From Cellvibrio sp. 79 (GTDB taxonomy: Bacteria > Pseudomonadota > Gammaproteobacteria > Pseudomonadales > Cellvibrionaceae): 64,000 bases of DNA. How positions within the stretch are numbered: the stretch's first letter is position 1; the number at the start of each line of letters is the position of its first letter. A program made the position numbers and the translations under genes. Where the stretch lies: assembly GCA_003056245.1 (NCBI GenBank), contig MVDH01000002.1, forward strand, positions 124,001 to 188,000, given 5' to 3'. Shown in pieces: positions 17,565 to 29,600 of the stretch. Under the pieces are notes generated by a model. That model had not been told where the DNA came from. It worked only from the letters and a program-made list of their open reading frames with translations, and did not search any database.

Positions 17565-18711
17565 GCAGGATTTTCAGCGCCGGATGCCGGAAGCGGCGCG
17601 CGCGTTCAGTCGCCCAACCCGGTTGGCCGAGCGTTTCCATATCGATTTTTTCCTGCTGTTATTACTGCTGGCGCTGACCACTATCGGCCTCACTGTGCTT
17701 TACAGTGCGAGTGGTCACAATCTGCCAAGCGTGGAAAAGCAGGGCAGTTTCTTTATGATTGCCTACGCCACTATGTTTGTAGTGGCGCAAATCCCGGTGG
17801 ATTTTATGCGGCGTATGGCGCCCTTTGCCTATGTGGGTGGTGTATTCCTGCTGCTGGCGGTAACCATTTTTGGCGATATTTCCATGGGCGCCCAGCGCTG
17901 GTTGCAACTCGGCAGTTTCCGGTTCCAACCCTCCGAAATCATGAAGCTCGCCATGCCGATTACGATCGCGGCCTATTTAAGCAGTGGCCATTTGCCGCCG
18001 CGTTTTACGCGCGTGATTGCAGTATTGGTTCTGATCGGCATTCCCACCGCGCTGATCATCGAACAGCCCGATTTGGGCACCTCTATTCTGGTAGCAACAT
18101 CAGGCCTTATGGTGTTGTTTTTTTCCGGACTGTTATGGCGCTATATCGCTGCCGCCGTGGTGATTTTCGGTGCGAGCCTATGGCCGATCTGGCATTACAT
18201 GCTCCACGATTACCAGCGCCAGCGCGTATTGACCATGCTCGATCCCACACAAGATCCACTCGGTACCGGCTGGAATATTATCCAATCCAAAACTGCGATT
18301 GGCTCGGGCGGTTTATCCGGTAAGGGCTGGATGGAAGGTACCCAATCCCGCCTCGATTTCCTGCCCGAAGGCCATACCGATTTTATTATTGCGGTGATGT
18401 CGGAAGAGTTCGGGTTATTCGGTGTGATCTTGTTACTCACTATTTATTCCCTGGTGATTATTCGCGGGCTGACGATTGCTGTTAAATCGCAAAATACTTT
18501 TGGCCGCTTGCTGGCGGCGAGTGTCAGCTCCACCTTTTTTGTGTACGTGTTTGTAAATATGGGTATGGTGTCGGGCATGTTGCCGGTAGTGGGAGTACCC
18601 TTACCGCTGATCAGCCAGGGCGGCACCGCGATTGTGGCGCTGTTTGCCGGTTTCGGTATTTTGATGGCGATATCGACTGAACAAAAACGAGTGATGACTC
18701 CCCAATCTTGA
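17554..18711 (+). CDS. rodA: Rod-shape peptidoglycan polymerase RodA
   Basis: 385 residues with about ten membrane segments, SEDS family. It polymerises lipid II into glycan strands with PBP2. Conserved SEDS stretches are visible: FQPSEIMKLAMPI, EQPDLGTSILV, GTGWNIIQSKTAIGSGG, EGHTDFIIAVMSEEFG and PLPLISQGGTAIV. The start codons ATGATG at 17554 overlap the end of mrdA, with GGAAGGAG just upstream. Confidence 0.95.
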   Translation: MMSRQDFQRRMPEAARAFSRPTRLAERFHIDFFLLLLLLALTTIGLTVLYSASGHNLPSVEKQGSFFMIAYATMFVVAQIPVDFMRRMAPFAYVGGVFLLLAVTIFGDISMGAQRWLQLGSFRFQPSEIMKLAMPITIAAYLSSGHLPPRFTRVIAVLVLIGIPTALIIEQPDLGTSILVATSGLMVLFFSGLLWRYIAAAVVIFGASLWPIWHYMLHDYQRQRVLTMLDPTQDPLGTGWNIIQSKTAIGSGGLSGKGWMEGTQSRLDFLPEGHTDFIIAVMSEEFGLFGVILLLTIYSLVIIRGLTIAVKSQNTFGRLLAASVSSTFFVYVFVNMGMVSGMLPVVGVPLPLISQGGTAIVALFAGFGILMAISTEQKRVMTPQS

Positions 18712-18773
18712 TAATCAAAAACACTGATTATTGGAAAGGTACAGAGTCTGGTGTTGAACGTAAGAGAAGCGTT

Positions 18774-19811
18774 ATGCGGTTTGCGAACACAGTTATGCAG
18801 TTAAAAAAAATGAAAAGTGGGTTGATGTTGCTAGCGGCATTGGGCGCAAGTGCATCAGTCAGCGCTGATTACACCCAACATCCGCTCGCGGCAGAGTTCG
18901 TTAATGAAATGGTGCAGAAGCACGGTTTTACGGCGGATGAAATAAACCAGTGGTTGAGCAAAGCGGAAAAGCGCCAGCCGATTCTGGATGCCATTGCGCG
19001 CCCGGCGGAAAAATCCAAAACCTGGAAAGAATATCGCCCGATTTTTATTGTGCCCATGCGCATCACCAACGGCGTTAATTTCTGGAATGAAAATCGCGAA
19101 GCATTGGCGCGCGCTGAAAAACAATACGGTGTGCCCGCCGAAATTATCGTGGCGATTATTGGTGTGGAAACCAATTACGGTAAAAACACGGGCAGCTGGT
19201 ATGTGATCGATGCGTTGACTACGCTCGCCTTTGACTATCCACCGCGTGCGCCGTTTTTCCGTTCGGAATTAGTAAATTATTTTATTCTCACGCGCGAGCA
19301 AAAACACAATCCGCTGGAGTTTAAAGGTTCCTACGCCGGTGCGATGGGTTACGGGCAGTTTATGCCATCCAGCTATCGCAATTTTGCGGTGGACTTCAGT
19401 GGCGATGGTTTCACCGATATCTGGAATAATCCCACCGATGCGATTGGTAGTATCGCCAATTATTTTAAGCAGCACGGGTGGCAGGAAGGTAAAACGGTAG
19501 TGACGCCGGCAAAACTTAAACAAGCGCGCGAGCAAGTGTTAGCCAATACATCGTTTAATAAAGTAGAACCGCCTGCGCTCACGGTAAATGATTGGAAAAA
19601 AATCGGCGTGGTGCCTGCTGCAAAAATTTCGGCGCGCACACCGGTAATCGCGATTGAATTTGATGGCGCTAACGGCTTGGAATATTGGTTGGGCTTGCAA
19701 AATTTCTACACGATTACCCGCTATAACCGCAGCCCGATGTATGCCATGGCCGTTTACGATTTGAGTCAGGATATTAAAGCGGCTATGAAGAAAAGCGTAA
19801 CCAAAAAATAG
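18774..19811 (+). CDS. mltB: Lytic murein transglycosylase B
   Basis: 345 residues from the ATG at 18774, which has AAGAGAAG 3 bases upstream and is followed by a signal-like segment (MKSGLMLLAALGASASVSA). It cleaves peptidoglycan glycan strands to anhydro-muramyl products. Catalytic Glu lies in GVETNYGKNTG, followed by GAMGYGQFMPSSYRNFA and the C-terminal WLGLQNFYTITRYNRS. No lipobox cysteine is seen, so it is probably periplasmic and soluble, unlike E. coli MltB. It lies between rodA and rlpA in an elongation operon. Confidence 0.9.
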   Translation: MRFANTVMQLKKMKSGLMLLAALGASASVSADYTQHPLAAEFVNEMVQKHGFTADEINQWLSKAEKRQPILDAIARPAEKSKTWKEYRPIFIVPMRITNGVNFWNENREALARAEKQYGVPAEIIVAIIGVETNYGKNTGSWYVIDALTTLAFDYPPRAPFFRSELVNYFILTREQKHNPLEFKGSYAGAMGYGQFMPSSYRNFAVDFSGDGFTDIWNNPTDAIGSIANYFKQHGWQEGKTVVTPAKLKQAREQVLANTSFNKVEPPALTVNDWKKIGVVPAAKISARTPVIAIEFDGANGLEYWLGLQNFYTITRYNRSPMYAMAVYDLSQDIKAAMKKSVTKK

Positions 19812-19829
19812 CGGCGTTTGCGGAGCACA

Positions 19830-20738
19830 ATGTCTATGCAACAACAATCTTCAGCAGATTTTTCCATCAACAATCGATTATTGGTGTGTTGCCTGCTGGC
19901 GTTGCTCTGCGTGTGGTTAGTCGCTTGTTCGGGGCCCAAACCCAAACCGAAAGCGGGTGCAAACGAGCCTTATAATCCCAATGATGGGCGTTACAAACAC
20001 GATAAGGATTTTGGCCCCGATAAGGATATAGATCTTTCACATATTCCCGACGCAGTGCCACGTCCTGAATTGCGCACTCGCGCGGGCAATAAAAATCCTT
20101 ACACAGTGCTCGGTAAAACCTATCACTTGATTGAAGATGAAACCTCGTATAAAGAGCGCGGTTACGCATCGTGGTACGGCAATAAATTTAACGGTTATCA
20201 CACCTCGAATGGCGAACTTTACGATATGTACGCGATGACCGGTGCACATAAAACGCTACCAATTCCATCGTATGTGCGCGTGACAAATCTTGATAACGGT
20301 AAAAGTGTTGTTGTGCGAATTAATGATCGCGGCCCCTTTCATCAAGGGCGCATTGTCGATTTAAGTTACGCCGCCGCCCAACGCATCGGCATTCATAAAG
20401 CGGGCACTGGCCGGGTAGAAGTTGAAATTGCATTGCCCGGTGATGCACCACCGATTCCGCGGCGCGCGGATAACACGACGGTAAAACCGATTGAGTCCGC
20501 ATTGCCCCCGGGAACTTTTTTGCAAATAGGTGCGTTTGGCCATAAACAAGCCGCACAGGATTTTGCGGCAACACTGGGAACCAAATTAACATTTCCAGTC
20601 GTGATCAGCTCGGCGGCATCACCTAAAGAAGTGCATCGTGTTCGCCTCGGTCCGTTTAAAGATGCAAAAAATTTGCAGATGGCGCGCGATCAATTAGCGC
20701 GTATCAATATTTTTGAGGCCCATGTGGTCTATCAGTAA
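19830..20738 (+). CDS. rlpA: Septal ring lytic transglycosylase RlpA
   Basis: 302 residues from the ATG at 19830 (GGAG four bases before it; an earlier TTG is less likely). It is a lipoprotein with lipobox LVAC (Cys 33). The double-psi beta-barrel carries ASWYGNKFNGYHTSNGE and RINDRGPFHQGRIVDLS, which cuts denuded glycan strands. The C-terminal SPOR domain (FLQIGAFGHKQAAQDFA, VRLGPFKDAKNL) binds denuded peptidoglycan at division sites. It follows mltB after 18 bases. Confidence 0.93.
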   Translation: MSMQQQSSADFSINNRLLVCCLLALLCVWLVACSGPKPKPKAGANEPYNPNDGRYKHDKDFGPDKDIDLSHIPDAVPRPELRTRAGNKNPYTVLGKTYHLIEDETSYKERGYASWYGNKFNGYHTSNGELYDMYAMTGAHKTLPIPSYVRVTNLDNGKSVVVRINDRGPFHQGRIVDLSYAAAQRIGIHKAGTGRVEVEIALPGDAPPIPRRADNTTVKPIESALPPGTFLQIGAFGHKQAAQDFAATLGTKLTFPVVISSAASPKEVHRVRLGPFKDAKNLQMARDQLARINIFEAHVVYQ

Positions 20739-20839
20739 TTTAATGACGCAACCTGTGCGAGTGAAATATTCAGTTTGAGTTCACCGCGAATAGTTAGTGT
20801 TGCAAAACGTATTTTTTTGTTTGAAGAGTGTTAATCGCC

Positions 20840-22102
20840 ATGATTAAAAAATCTATTGTTTATGGACTGTTATTTTCATCGACGTTGCTATTTTCATCGG
20901 TAGCGATCTTCGCCCAGCAACCCGCAACACAACAACCGGCAAATCAATTGCCCACTGCGCAATTGCCATCATCAACATTGCCGACACCAACACCTGGACA
21001 GGTGGTTGAGCAAAAGCCGCAAGTTATTCCGGGACCTCCACAATTGGCAGCAACCGGTTTTATCCTGGTCGATGCAACGACTGGTAGCATCGTAGCGGAA
21101 TACAATGCCGACCAACGTTTACCACCCGCCAGCTTGACCAAAATGATGTCCAGCTATTTGGTTGTGGATGAAATTGAAAAAGGCAAAGTCGCCGAAGATG
21201 CGATGGTGAACATCAGCGTAAAAGCCTGGAAAATGGGTGGCTCGCGCATGTATGTAAAAGAGGGAACGCAGGTTCCTGTGATCGATTTATTGCGCGGTGT
21301 AATTATTCAATCAGGCAATGATTCAACCGTTGCGCTCGCTGAATATGTTTCCGGTAATGAAGATGCCTTCGTTGATGTCATGAACCAGAAGGCAGCGCAA
21401 TTGGGTATGAACAATACCCACTTTGAAAACTCCACCGGCTGGCCAGCAGAAGGGCATTTAACGACCGCGAAAGACCTTGCGATCCTCGCGCGTGCAATTA
21501 TTAATGACCATCCAAAACATTATCCGCTCTACGCTGAAAAATATTTTTTCTACAACAATATTCGCCAACCTAACCGCAACTTGTTGTTGTTCCGCGATGA
21601 AACTGTTGATGGTTTAAAAACCGGTCACACTGAAGAAGCTGGTTATTGTCTAGTTGCCTCTTCCAAACGCGAAAGCACCCGTTTTATTGCTGTAGTGATG
21701 GGCACTGCCAGTGAAAATGCGCGTGCGGCTGAAACCGAAAAATTGCTGGCGTACGGCTTCCGTTATTTCCAGACAACGCCGTTGTATCAAGCCGGGCAAC
21801 AGGTGAGTGCTTCACGTGTGTGGGCCGGAAAAAGCGAAGAGGTTACACTGGGTATCCCCAATAATATTGTGCTGACTTTACCAAAAGGCCGCGAGCAAGC
21901 ACTGCAAGCAAAGATGCATATCAACGAAATTATCAAAGCGCCGATTACTGTGGGTCAGGAGTTGGGTAATCTCACGGTGGAACTGGATGGTCAATTAATC
22001 GTGAATACCCCGATCGTTGCGTTACAGCCTGTTGAAGAAGCCGGATTTTTTGCGCGCCTGATCGACAATTTGAAATTATTTTTTCGCAATTTATTCAGTT
22101 GA
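20840..22102 (+). CDS. dacA: D-alanyl-D-alanine carboxypeptidase (PBP5/6 family)
   Basis: 420 residues from the ATG at 20840; a GTG four codons earlier is possible. The enzyme trims the terminal D-Ala of peptidoglycan pentapeptides. A signal peptide (to about SVAIFAQ) is followed by a Gln/Pro-rich linker of about 45 residues. The motifs are SLTK (LPPASLTKMM), SGN (IQSGNDST) and KTG (DGLKTGHTEEAGYC). The C-terminal PBP5 domain ends with an amphipathic anchor (FFARLIDNLKLFFRNLFS). The Pro/Gln linker after the signal peptide is longer than in E. coli DacA. In relatives the next genes are ybeD-lipB-lipA, which here lie 20 kb away. Confidence 0.93.
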   Translation: MIKKSIVYGLLFSSTLLFSSVAIFAQQPATQQPANQLPTAQLPSSTLPTPTPGQVVEQKPQVIPGPPQLAATGFILVDATTGSIVAEYNADQRLPPASLTKMMSSYLVVDEIEKGKVAEDAMVNISVKAWKMGGSRMYVKEGTQVPVIDLLRGVIIQSGNDSTVALAEYVSGNEDAFVDVMNQKAAQLGMNNTHFENSTGWPAEGHLTTAKDLAILARAIINDHPKHYPLYAEKYFFYNNIRQPNRNLLLFRDETVDGLKTGHTEEAGYCLVASSKRESTRFIAVVMGTASENARAAETEKLLAYGFRYFQTTPLYQAGQQVSASRVWAGKSEEVTLGIPNNIVLTLPKGREQALQAKMHINEIIKAPITVGQELGNLTVELDGQLIVNTPIVALQPVEEAGFFARLIDNLKLFFRNLFS

Positions 22103-22121
22103 TCGCTAGAATCAGTTCGCT

Positions 22122-22233
22122 GGTAACTGTTTGCGCAGGATGTGCAAGAGCAAGCAGTTACCCGGAAATCCTGAAGACCCCAGCGGTATCAGCAATTCCG
22201 GCCAAGGCAGGTATTGCTGGTGTTTGTGCAAAC
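22122..22233 (+). other. Structured intergenic segment before the DUF805 gene
   Basis: Three inverted repeats lie in succession: GGTAACTG (22122-22129) with CAGTTACC (22155-22162); CAGCAAT (22190-22196) with ATTGCTG (22213-22219); and GTTTG (22222-22226) with CAAAC (22229-22233). Within the first, a small hairpin presents AGGAT in its loop, reminiscent of CsrA/RsmA sites. It may be a leader, a small RNA or a dacA terminator. I recognise no known riboswitch family. Confidence 0.3.
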
Positions 22234-22321
22234 GCTTCTGGTTGTTATTGTTGATGACCCGTTAAAAAGTACAACGGTTTTCCACTCAACTATTCACTTA
22301 TAACAAACCAAGGAGCTATTC

Positions 22322-23059
22322 GTGTCTACCAATCCTTACCAAACCCCTGAAGGCCAGTTAACTACTGATGATCAAGCCTACGGCGAGATCGAGTTTTTCT
22401 CTCCCTCATCACGTATTAATCGCTTGCGTTATTGGGCGCACGGCGTTTTATTTGCATTGGGTTTTTACGCCATTGCCGCTGTTGGTTTTGCGTTGTTCTC
22501 GTTTGTATCGCCGTGGGTCGGTGGTCCAATTATCGCCATTGCATATATTGCGTTGGTGGTAACCAGTGTAATTGTGATGATCCAGCGTCTGCACGATTTG
22601 AATAAAACAGGTTGGTTGTGGTTACTTGCACTTGTACCGCTGGCCAATATTTATTTAATTGTGATATTGATTTTCTTTAAAGGCACTCCCGGTGCTAACA
22701 ATTATGGTTTGCAACCACCGCCGAACAAAACCTGGCATTGGGTGCTGGCTTTAGCCTTCCCGGTATTGATTACTGTTATTCTGGTTGCAGTTGCAATCCC
22801 GGCTTATAACCAATATCTGGAACGTGCAGGCTTGCAAGGTCTGGACGCACAGTACGAGCAGCAATCTGATTATCCCGCAGATGATGCCACTACAGAAGGC
22901 GCTGCTGATGACGCAGGTTATCCAACTGAAGATGCAAGCGCTACCGAAGAGCAAACCTATGAATCTGTTGATGAAGCTACTTATGAAGAAGCTCCCGCAG
23001 AAGAAGGTGTGATCGAAGGCGAAGTTGAAGCAACGGAAGAAACTGAAACTCCACAATAA
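22322..23059 (+). CDS. DUF805 membrane protein with acidic tail
   Basis: 245 residues from a GTG at 22322, with AAGGAG seven bases upstream. Four membrane segments (about residues 38-60, 65-90, 99-118, 140-165) carry the DUF805 signature RLHDLNKTGWLWLL and FFKGTPGANNYG. After the last membrane segment, about 75 residues are strongly acidic (many Glu, Asp, Ala, Thr) with no predicted fold. DUF805 proteins have no firm function. The acidic tail is an addition not typical of the short DUF805 proteins. A good terminator follows. Confidence 0.8.
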   Translation: MSTNPYQTPEGQLTTDDQAYGEIEFFSPSSRINRLRYWAHGVLFALGFYAIAAVGFALFSFVSPWVGGPIIAIAYIALVVTSVIVMIQRLHDLNKTGWLWLLALVPLANIYLIVILIFFKGTPGANNYGLQPPPNKTWHWVLALAFPVLITVILVAVAIPAYNQYLERAGLQGLDAQYEQQSDYPADDATTEGAADDAGYPTEDASATEEQTYESVDEATYEEAPAEEGVIEGEVEATEETETPQ

Positions 23060-23082
23060 TCTGCAAAACGATTATCCGGTAA

Positions 23083-23114
23083 AAATAAGGCAGCCCTGGC
23101 TGCCTTATTTTTTT
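23083..23114 (+). terminator. Rho-independent terminator after DUF805 gene
   Basis: An 11-bp stem pairs AAATAAGGCAG with CTGCCTTATTT around CCCTGG, followed by a run of T. It ends the DUF805 transcription unit. Confidence 0.85.
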
Positions 23115-23653
23115 ACATTAAATTATTATTTTCTGCCTGTTTTTTTGCATTGATACTCGCTTCTATTGATTATCACCGCCTTACGGCCATTAATTACGAT
23201 GGCAACGCTTGCCCTCAAATTTATAACATCAATGCCAGGTTATATTGCTGGCGGTTTTATCGATAAATTGAATTGCTTGTGCATACGTATTCATATTGCC
23301 GGTCCCCACTCATAAAACTATTCTGTTTCAATGGTCTTTTATAAAAATCGTTTTAACGATAGAAAAATAGCTTTTGCATAATAAAGATGAATTCAGACCG
23401 TTATTGCCCGCGTTGGCTAAACGCCTTTTAAATACTCTTACATAGAAAATTGGTTCAGTAGCAATGGCAGCAGGTTTTCTTGCAGCCAGGGAATCTGCGC
23501 AATTTTTTGCTCGATTGGAAAATGATGCAAGTTTTTTCTCGGATGTGAATGCATCTGCGGGATTACCTTTGCCTGAAAATTTTCCATTCACATAACAATA
23601 ATATTTCCAGGTGTGCTAATTCCCGGCGACCTGGTTTTCTGTGGGAGAAGGCT
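23115..23653. other. 540-base AT-rich noncoding region
   Basis: No supported gene is seen between the DUF805 terminator and the second giant fusion. Short frames on either strand lack ribosome binding sites and family features. The region presumably contains the promoter and leader of the fusion gene, but I could not identify a convincing -35/-10 pair or operator. Confidence 0.4.
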
Positions 23654-26600
23654 ATGCATCGCTTATCAACGTGTGTCAGTGAAAAATGGCAGCGCTTTAT
23701 TTTCTGTATTTCTTTTATCTTGTGTGCTTTTGCCTGCACACAATCCGCGCAGGCGCAAAATTGGAGCAACAGTTATTTTCGCGGTACGCCTAACAACTGG
23801 GCTGCTACACCGCTCACCAAAAATACCACCAGTGGCTTGTGGGAAACCCAGCAGGCATTTGCTGGTGCCAATCCGCGCTTCAAAATTAGTCGTTATACGG
23901 ACAACTGGAATGAGGCTTATCCTGCACAGGATTATTTAATTACTGGCGGTGATGGCGATTATAAAATTACCTTTAACGACACCACCAAAGCAGTTGTAGC
24001 CACAAAGCTGCCTCTATCACTTCCTGCAAATAATATTTGTTTCAGTAATCCCAATAATTTTGCCGCACCTTATATTTATTTTTGGAATCCACTGCCCGCT
24101 GGCGCAGTGACCCCTTTGCCCGCTTGGCCCGGTAAGAGTATGACCAAGCGTGGCACTTTTTATTGTTATGATTTCACCACATCGATTCCTGCCGGTATGC
24201 AAATGCCGACATCGCTGGATGTTATTTTTAGCAATAATGGTGCGAACCAAACTGCAAACCTGAAGTTTACCGGCGCGGCTTGTTATGACAACAATGCCTG
24301 GAAAGCGCTGTCGCAATGTGGATTTAGCGTCGCTGCCAATTCATCTGTTGCGAGCAGTTCTTCAGCAGCGAGCGTTTCTTCTGTAGCTGTGTCTTCTTCG
24401 CTTTCATCATCAGCTGCGTCTTCTTCTGCAGTATCGTCATCAGCAGTTGCATCGAGTAAATCCAGTTCCCTCATTGCATCCTCATCAAGCTCGGCTCCCG
24501 CGTCTTCGAGCCAATCGTCGCTTGCAATAAGTTCTTCCAGCAGTTCAGTTGCGCTAACAAAAACGAAAATCTATTTTAAAAATACTGCTAACTGGGCCTC
24601 AGTAAATATTCACTATTTTAATGTGCTGCCCGCGCTAACCGCTTCCACATGGCCGGGCGTGGCGATGGTTAGAAATACCAGCTTGCCCACTTTTTTCAGT
24701 TATGAATTCGCAACAACTGTTAATTCAGCAGGTATTGTTTTTAATTCCAATAGCAATCCAAAAACGGTCGATTTGAATTTTGTTGCACCGAATAATTGTT
24801 ATGACTTTGGTACAGCGAGTTGGAAAACCGCAAGTGCCTGTGGTGTGCCGACTGATTTAGTTGCTAATGCTGGCGTGGATCGCAAAGCCAATATCAATAC
24901 GCGTCAGGCATTATCCGCAGCAGCATCAACCGGTAATTATGCCACCGCAAGTTGGACAAGCACTGCATGGTCAGGCGCGCTGACCGGCAAACACGTTGTT
25001 ACACCGCTACTTACCGCTGTGGGAAATATAACGGTAACGCTCACCTTGACCGCTGCTGATGGCAGCACCGCAATCGATACTATGGTGATCAATGTTGTTG
25101 CTGCAACACAAGCATTACCCGAACGCCCGCAATTGGCGGCACCTTTAGGTTTTCCTATTACCGGTACTGTGAGCACCGGGAAATATCGCTTCGTAAATGC
25201 TTACCCGAATTTAAATGAATTTTTCTTTTCACCGGTGATGGTTACTAACGATGGCATTAACGACTTGGTGTATGTCGTCGATAAAGAAGGTGCGATTTAC
25301 GTATTCCCGAATAAAGAAAATGTCATTGCGACCGAAGTGCGCAAATTGCTGGATATAAAATCCACCGTGCTCAACAACAACGAAAGCGGAATGTTGAGCA
25401 TGGCATTTGATCCTTACTTCGCCACCAATGGTTATATTTATGTGTATTACATTTTTGGTGAGACAGATAATTTTTATCCGCGCACCGATGGCATGGTCGG
25501 TGGTAAAACCGGCGACGCAATTATTGAACGTTGGACTGTCGATAATCCTGCAAATCCAACTTCCGCCGGCTCCAAAGTTGAAGTCTTGCGCATCCCGCAA
25601 ATTGGTGAGGATCACAAAGGCGGCATGATGCAATTTCATCCCACTGAGCATTATTTGTATGTGGGAATAGGTGAGGGTGGATACGGCCACAGTGCATTTG
25701 CACAAAATCCATTGCCGAGTGACCCTTACAATCGCCGCACCAATAACAGCGCGCAAGATCCGACCACACTGCGCGGAAAATTTATTCGCATTGAGCCGCT
25801 AGCCCAAGCGGAAGGCGGAAAATATTATCGCGTACCGGCGGATAATCCTTTTGTTGGTCGCGCAGGATATTTACCGGAAATCTGGTCAATGGGGCATCGC
25901 AATCCATGGCGTTGGGCGTTTGATACGGATGCGCCTTACACTTTGTGGGAAACCGAAATTGGGCAAGATACTGATCTCGCCTACGAAGAGGTGAATATCA
26001 TCACCAAAGGCCAGAATTACGGTTGGCCAGTGTGTGAAGGAACGCGCAACCGTGGCGCACTTGGTGGCGATGCTGCAAAAAATTGTTTAACCGATTTTGT
26101 TCCTCCGCGTGAAGGTTATGGCCGCACGTCCGGTGTGTCCATTATCGGTGGATTTGTTTATCGCGGTAGCGATTTGCCCAATCTCAACGGCAGTTTTATT
26201 TTTGGCGATTACGTCAGTAAACGTCTCTGGTCAGTTGCGAATGATGGGCAAGCGAAAAAATTAATTAGCGAAGCATTCCCGCATTACATTTCATCGATTG
26301 GTAAAGACTTGAAAAAGAATTTACTCATCTCGAGTCACGGTCGTGAGCTTGGTGGGCCTTCCAGTATTTTCAAAGTGGTGGATGATGATCTGGCATCCGC
26401 ACAAATTCCGCCAACACTATCGGCTACCGGCTTATTTGCGGATCTGGTTAATGTAATTCCAGCGCACGGTGTTATCGAATACAGCGTAAATACCAGTGGC
26501 TGGTTTGACGGCGGCAAGGTGCGGCATTTTGTGGCGGTGCCCAATGCGAGCAAAGTGACATTCGATCCGACCGCGATCTGGAATTTACCGGTAGGGTCGG

Positions 26601-29600
26601 TGGTGGTGAAGCATCTTGCCGTTGCGACTTCGGCGAATGCGAATAAACCATTTACTACGTCAGTATTGTTTCGTCAGGAAACCGGATGGCAAGCGGCGAA
26701 TTATCGCTGGAATGCAGCGGGAACTGATGCGAATTTAGTGACTGAATCTTCGGTAGAACCCGACGGTGGTTTGGTGAATGTGGTGCGCAAAGTAGAAACG
26801 GGCAGCACCTGCGCCGGTTGCCATAAAGATGCGGATGGAAAATTAATTCCACTCGCAACAGATACCCGCCAGCTGAATGGTAATTTTAATTACCAGGGTG
26901 TAACTAAAAACCAACTGGAAGTATTTAACGCAATTAATTTATTTACTGCCGGCATTAATAATGGCAGTAGTTACGAAAAATTCGCCACACCAACGGATGC
27001 CAGCGTTGATCTAACGGCGCGCGCAAAATCCTATCTGCACACCAACTGTGCGCACTGCCACTCAGGTATTTCAGGCGGCATGGATATGCGTTACAGCACC
27101 GCATTGGAAGCAATGAAGCTGGTGAATGATCACAACCGTGTAGTGCCGGGAATTCCCGCGAACAGCAATGTCTACAAATACCAAACCGGTGCAGGTATGC
27201 GTATGCCCTATGGTTCTGTTGCAACGAATGCGGATGCCGAAACATTATTCCGCAATTGGATTAACGAACTGGGTGTTGATGTTAGCCAAACCGGAATTGA
27301 TATTACTGCCACCAAATTATCACCCGAAGTAAATGAAGTTGTCGGTTTGAATCTGGAATCGGTGTATAGCAATGGCACACGTTTATCCGCAGCGGGTTCC
27401 GTAACCTGGACATCAAGCAATCCTGCGGTAATGTCTACGCAAGGTAAAACGGGCGCAGCAATAAATGTCACTGCATTATCAACAGGCACAGTAACAATTA
27501 CCGCGAGCAGTGATGGTTATAGCGATAGCATCACCCTGGACATTATTCCTGCATCAAATCCTGTGACTGCTTTAGCTATTGCGGGCACTGCAAATCTGCG
27601 TATTAAAACGGGCGAGATGCAACAACTTGCCGCAGTCGCAACAACAGGTGATGGTTTGTTGGGAATGACTTCGCAAGTAACCTGGACGAGTAGCAATACT
27701 GCAATTGCAAATGTATCGGCAAATGGATTGGTTACTGCGGGTGCTACTGCAGGTACCGCAACTATCACTGCAACTTACAGTGCGATTTCGACAACTTATT
27801 CTGTTACGGGATTAGGTGCTGGCCAATATGTTTATGTAAAAAAACCGGCCGCATGGACGACAGTGAATACTCATATCTGGACTGTTCAGGGAACTATCAG
27901 TACCGATCGTACCGGTACATGGCCGGGGCCTGCGTTAACTGAAACAGCACCTAAATACGGTGCAGGTTGGTTACGCACATTTATCCCGGTTGCATGGGCA
28001 AACACAACGGGCAATACCAATATTATTTTTAGCAACAATAAAGCGAACCAAACCGGAACATTAACTGTAAACCAAGCCAGCCCGAGCTGGTATGACACTG
28101 CTTTGTCAGCCATTGAACCCGTATTACAAGTAGAAGCAGGCACACAAATCCAGGTAGGTAATGGCACTGCGACTATCGCGAGCAGCGCCAACTTGAGCGG
28201 AAAATTATTTGTGCCGGGCACACTGGTGGATATCAAAGCGAATGCCGCTGGCCCAGGAATGAAGTTCGTTCATTGGGAAGGTACAGGTGCTGCCTATTTG
28301 TTGGATGCAAATAGCGCGACTACAAAAATGGTAGTGGGCAATGCGGTTTCGCTCACGTTGCTTGCGGTGTTCGATAGCATCACTGATCAACATCAAGTTG
28401 CGCGCAGCCATTATCAAAGCCAGGGTTGCATTGGTTGTCATGGCAGTGATGGTAACGGCACTCCGTCGTTGCTCGATTTGCAAACGCGCTATACGCAAAC
28501 CAACCTCGCCAATTACATCGCAGCGAATATGCCTAAAGGTAATGTCGGCAGTTGTACTGGCACTTGTGCAACCAGTATTGCCGCGATGATTTTTGCCGAA
28601 GCATTTATTCCGCCTGCGGGTGTTTGCAGTGCAGACAGTCTTGATGATTTGGTTCCGCAAGATCGCAGCTTCCGTTTGCTATCCACACTTGAATACAACA
28701 ATTCGGTGCGCGATTTATTGGGACTGACGAATAATATTGATGTTACTAGTGGACGCATTCCTGCTGATTTGCCAGTGAATGGATTTAAAACCAATGCCAA
28801 CGCAATCTTCACCAACGATTACGCCAAAGGTTATGTGCTAGCGGCAGAAGCGGCGGCAGCAATGGTGAGCAATATTTACAGCCTTACGCCAGGATGCAGT
28901 ACCGCAACTTGTTTTGTGCAGAATTTTGGCAAGCGTGCTTATCGTCGTCCGCTCAGCACAACGGAAGTAAATAAATTGGTTGCGTTGCAAACAGCGCAAG
29001 GCAATGTTGCATTGCTCACCGCGATTCTTTCATCGCCTTCAATGTTGTATCGCTCGGAAGTCGGTGAATTGAAAGGCACCTATTACGAGCTCACCGATTA
29101 CGAAGTTGCCGCTATGTTGTCCTACACCTATTGGGCGACAACACCGGATGCTGCATTGATGGCCGCTGCGGATGCAGGGCAATTAAGTACGCCTGCGCAA
29201 ATTTCTGCCAAGGTTACGCAGATGTTGCAAGATCCTAAAGCAAAAATTGCTTTTGAGCGTTTCGTTACTGGTTGGCTGGATCTTGATAAAGAAATCAAAA
29301 CCACAGCGATCAGTGCAAGCCTCAAAGCTGATATGAAAACCGAAACTATTGAGTTGGTAAAACGCACGGTATTTGGTGGTGGCAGTTACAACGAATTGCT
29401 CAACGCTAATTACAGCTACATGACGCAGCAGCTCGCCACCCATTACGGTTTAACTTGGCCGGGCGGCAGTGGTGTACAGCGTGTGGATTACAACGCGGCC
29501 AATGCGGAGCGTCGTGGTGTATTAGGGCATGCAGGAATTCTTGCGATCCAATCAGCATCGGAAAAAACACATCCGGTAAAACGTGGTTTGTTTGTACGGC

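Noticed and set aside
23328-23591. 87-residue minus-strand reading frame before the second fusion gene
   Set aside because: AT-rich noncoding DNA, no recognisable family, no start signal.
24340-24555. Repeat-like DNA rich in TCT/AGC codons
   Set aside because: It encodes the poly-serine linker of the fusion protein, not a CRISPR array or satellite repeat.
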